In this document: positions 62,414 through 64,000 of the stretch, in pieces | Layout: each line of letters starts with the position of its first letter | Position numbering within the stretch: the stretch's first letter is position 1 | Origin: Gordonibacter faecis | Lineage (GTDB): Bacteria; Actinomycetota; Coriobacteriia; Coriobacteriales; Eggerthellaceae | Assembly (NCBI RefSeq): GCF_030077735.1 | Contig: NZ_JASJEU010000019.1 | Span: 1-64,000, forward strand | Reading direction: 5' to 3' | DNA: 64,000 nucleotides | Made by a program: the position numbers and the translations under genes | Notes under the pieces: model-generated | Told to the model about the DNA's origin: nothing | Database searches by the model: none | What the model saw: only the letters and a program-made list of their open reading frames with translations

Positions 62414-62429
62414 GGTTTCACGTGAAACA
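62414..62429. promoter_or_regulatory. parS site, copy 3
   Basis: GGTTTCACGTGAAACA, 15 of 16 to the consensus, 7 bases after copy 2. Confidence 0.82.
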
Positions 62430-62466
62430 TTTTCTTGATGTTTTGGAGCGCAACTTTTTGATTGCT

Positions 62467-62510
62467 TTAACTAGTGAATGCTAGTATAGTAGCTAGCAGT
62501 TACTAGTTAA
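62467..62510. promoter_or_regulatory. Operator of the TetR-flavodoxin operon
   Basis: Two 18-base arms (62467-62484, 62493-62510) match at 16 of 18 positions in inverted orientation with an 8-base spacer; each contains TTAACTAGT and TGCTAG. The operator covers the likely -10 and ends at the ribosome-binding site AAGGAG, fitting autorepression. Confidence 0.7.
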
Positions 62511-62520
62511 GGAGAAACAC

Positions 62521-63159
62521 ATGAAGGCGAAGGATACGCGGGAGCGCATTGTTTCGGAGGCGTTTGCGCTGTTTTCGGAGCGGGGGTTTCATGCGGTGTC
62601 GGTGCGTGACATTGCGGAAGCGGTGGGTATTAAGGATGCCTCGCTTTACAACCATTTTCCCAGCAAGAAGGCCATATTTGACGCTATCGTGAGCGAGGCG
62701 TTTGAGCGGACGCGCCACGTCTTTGGCGAGCGCCGCATCTTGTTTAATGTGACTGACGACACCACGCCCTACGAGAACATGACCCCCGAGCGCCTGCGCG
62801 AGTTGGTGCTGCCTTCGCTGCGCTACTTCTTCGAAGACTCGTATATGGTGCGCCTGCGCCGCCTGCTGGTCATTAGTCAGTTTGAAAGCGAAGAGGCAGG
62901 GCGCGTCTACCGCCTTCTCTTCATTGACCAGCCCATGGCGCTGCAGCGCACCATCTTCGAGCACCTCATGGTCACAGGCGAATTCGCGCGCGACGACGCG
63001 GCACAACTGGCGCTAGAATTCCAAAGCGTCCCGTTCATGCTTATGCATGCGGGTCTGACCTGGGAAGAAGCCGAACCGCGTCTCGTCGCGCATGCCGAGC
63101 GATTCGTTCAGGCGCACACAGCACCCGGGCACGGCATCAGGAAAAAGGAGCAAGCATGA
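62521..63159 (+). CDS. TetR family transcriptional regulator
   Basis: The 212-residue protein has an N-terminal TetR HTH (SERGFHAVSVRDIAEAVGIKDASLYNHF split at about 18-46) and a C-terminal ligand domain. It is preceded by a palindrome fitting its own operator and overlaps the flavodoxin-like gene (ATGA), which is probably its target. Confidence 0.92.
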   Translation: MKAKDTRERIVSEAFALFSERGFHAVSVRDIAEAVGIKDASLYNHFPSKKAIFDAIVSEAFERTRHVFGERRILFNVTDDTTPYENMTPERLRELVLPSLRYFFEDSYMVRLRRLLVISQFESEEAGRVYRLLFIDQPMALQRTIFEHLMVTGEFARDDAAQLALEFQSVPFMLMHAGLTWEEAEPRLVAHAERFVQAHTAPGHGIRKKEQA

Positions 63160-63734
63160 ACACGGTAGTGGTTTACTCGTCACAGACGGGGTTCACCAAG
63201 AAGTATGCGGAATGGATCGCCGAGGAACTGGGCTGCGAAGCTGTCTCGCTCAACGACGAGCCGCGCTTCGACGCGGAAGGCTTCGACGTGGTGGTGCTCG
63301 GTGGCTGGTTTCATGCGGGAGGCCTTATGGGGAAGAAGTGGCTCGTGCGGCAGCGCGCGGCACACCCAAACACGCGCTTCGTCGTGTTCGCTGTGGGCGC
63401 CACGCCGACAGAATGGACCGACATGGTAGACGAAGCCCTCACGCGCGAACTTCCCTCGCCGGACTTCGACGACGTGGAGCGCTTCTACCTGCGCGGCGGG
63501 TTCGCCTACGAGCGCCTGAGCACGCCAAACAAGCTGGCCATGAAGCTGTTCTTCAAGATGCAGGAGAAGAATGCGGCCACCGACCCGCGCGCCGCCGAGA
63601 TGCTCTCTGGCATGCGCGGCGGCTTCGACGGCACCGATCGCGCCTCCATTGCGCCCGTTATCGCCAGCGCTCGCAGCCACGCCTGCGTAACCCCGCCCGC
63701 GCCTAGCGGTGTTGGGCCGTCTCGATCCTCTTGA
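63156..63734 (+). CDS. Flavodoxin-domain protein (HemG-like)
   Basis: The 192-residue protein opens with VVYSSQTGFTKKYAEWIAEEL, the FMN phosphate-binding loop of flavodoxin_5/HemG-like proteins, then DVVVLGGWFHAG. It is longer than a simple flavodoxin (about 140). Redox partner unknown. Its 3' end overlaps the convergent CarD gene by 32 bases. Confidence 0.85.
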   Translation: MNTVVVYSSQTGFTKKYAEWIAEELGCEAVSLNDEPRFDAEGFDVVVLGGWFHAGGLMGKKWLVRQRAAHPNTRFVVFAVGATPTEWTDMVDEALTRELPSPDFDDVERFYLRGGFAYERLSTPNKLAMKLFFKMQEKNAATDPRAAEMLSGMRGGFDGTDRASIAPVIASARSHACVTPPAPSGVGPSRSS

Positions 63735-64000
63735 CGCGTTCTACCAGGAAGTCTTTCACCTCTTCGCGCGGGATATCCAGTGCCACTGACAGTTCGTCGA
63801 ACAGCAGCCCTTCGGCCAAATCGAAGTAGCGCTTGTCGGTGGCCGTGATCTGGCGACCGGCATGCGTGCGCCGCGCGGTGCGCTCGCGGACCGACTTCAT
63901 GATGGGCACCAAATCTTCGGGCTGAAACGTCTTCAGGCGTTTGTCGTATTCCTCCCGCATGCGGCGCTCGACCAACGTGGGCGTGTTGGCGCCGGTGAGC
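63703..64000 (-). CDS. CarD-like transcriptional regulator, 3' part only
   Basis: The gene runs off the right edge; about the last 99 codons are present. The visible part resembles the CarD helical C-terminal domain: RRMREEYDKRLKTFQPEDLVPIMKSVRERT, split across the region, then KRYFDLAEGLLFDELSVALDI. CarD proteins bind RNA polymerase beta and tune rRNA and stress promoters. The N-terminal RNA-polymerase-interacting domain is outside the window. Confidence 0.8.
   Translation of the reverse strand, partial: LTGANTPTLVERRMREEYDKRLKTFQPEDLVPIMKSVRERTARRTHAGRQITATDKRYFDLAEGLLFDELSVALDIPREEVKDFLVERVKRIETAQHR

Larger units (their letters stand above)
62131..62520. other. AT-rich intergenic region with repeats, iterons and parS sites
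   Basis: This 390-base gap holds three CAATTTTT-type units (about 62167-62220), an imperfect 15-bp inverted pair (62231-62245 with 62303-62317), three 16-bp iterons and two parS sites, then the TetR operator and promoter. No gene is seen. Confidence 0.7.

Overview
This is high-G+C DNA with most genes on the + strand. The gene set points to an anaerobic actinobacterium of the class Coriobacteriia, probably the family Eggerthellaceae. It holds two [NiFe] hydrogenases (one resembling the group 1 enzymes reported from Coriobacteria, one NAD(P)-linked group 3b type), a molybdopterin oxidoreductase operon, NrfD-type quinone-linked membrane subunits, cell-wall-binding repeat 2 and SLH surface domains, a CarD-like regulator and a complete mre/rodA/PBP2 elongasome. 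The genus assignment is inference.

Layout. 0-11 kb is cell surface: a secreted ricin-lectin/serine-hydrolase protein, a GH25-SLH muramidase, a leftward glycan-export operon (GtrB-like glycosyltransferase, ABC permease, ABC ATPase fused to cell-wall-binding repeats), a hybrid histidine kinase and a GtrA-type flippase. 11.0-16.5 kb is a clearly AT-rich island ending at tRNA-Arg(CCG). 16.7-24.7 kb holds an rRNA methyltransferase, a cyclophilin, a TPR protein, ndk and the group 3b hydrogenase hydBGDA. 24.8-34.8 kb is mreBCD-mrdA-rodA followed by a DUF697 protein and the radical SAM/DUF2344 pair. 34.8-48 kb holds a transporter, regulators, a MarR-controlled heterodimeric ABC exporter, a degenerate AAA-like protein, Rrf2, a MutY-like glycosylase, an orphan NrfD-like protein and a GntR/SPFH pair. 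48.4-53.6 kb is a five-gene respiratory operon (molybdoenzyme, Fe-S subunit, NrfD, an odd multi-Cys cytochrome, a b-type cytochrome). Then come mntP under a Mn2+ riboswitch, pheA, the membrane-bound hydrogenase hyaABC with its maturation protease, and a terminal stretch with parS sites, TetR, a flavodoxin-like protein and the end of a CarD gene.

The main discovery candidate is in the AT-rich island. An exact 18-bp inverted repeat (GATAACCACCAATTATCG at 11396-11413, its reverse complement at 15464-15481) brackets a cassette of about 4.05 kb. The cassette has two convergent arms that overlap at their 3' ends by 79 bp: a P-loop ATPase plus GNAT acetyltransferase reading right, and an ATP-grasp ligase reading left. 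A complete tyrosine recombinase lies just outside the right repeat. Each repeat is built like a tyrosine-recombinase core site: GATAA / 7-bp asymmetric CCACCAA / TTATC. Both arms start just inside a repeat with their own ribosome-binding sites. Inversion would therefore swap which arm lies directly downstream of the recombinase, and which one faces the left flank. This looks like a recombinase-linked invertible gene switch choosing between two enzymatic outputs. The architecture is read directly from the sequence; actual inversion and the biochemical function are inferred.

Other notable points: a group 3b hydrogenase large subunit that ends exactly at the DPCxxCxxH motif; a small cytochrome with two CX4CX4CH units; a base-composition break inside the molybdoenzyme operon; three parS-like sites, two beside three 16-bp iterons; a dispersed REP-like palindrome; and an ABC ATPase fused to normally extracellular cell-wall-binding repeats.
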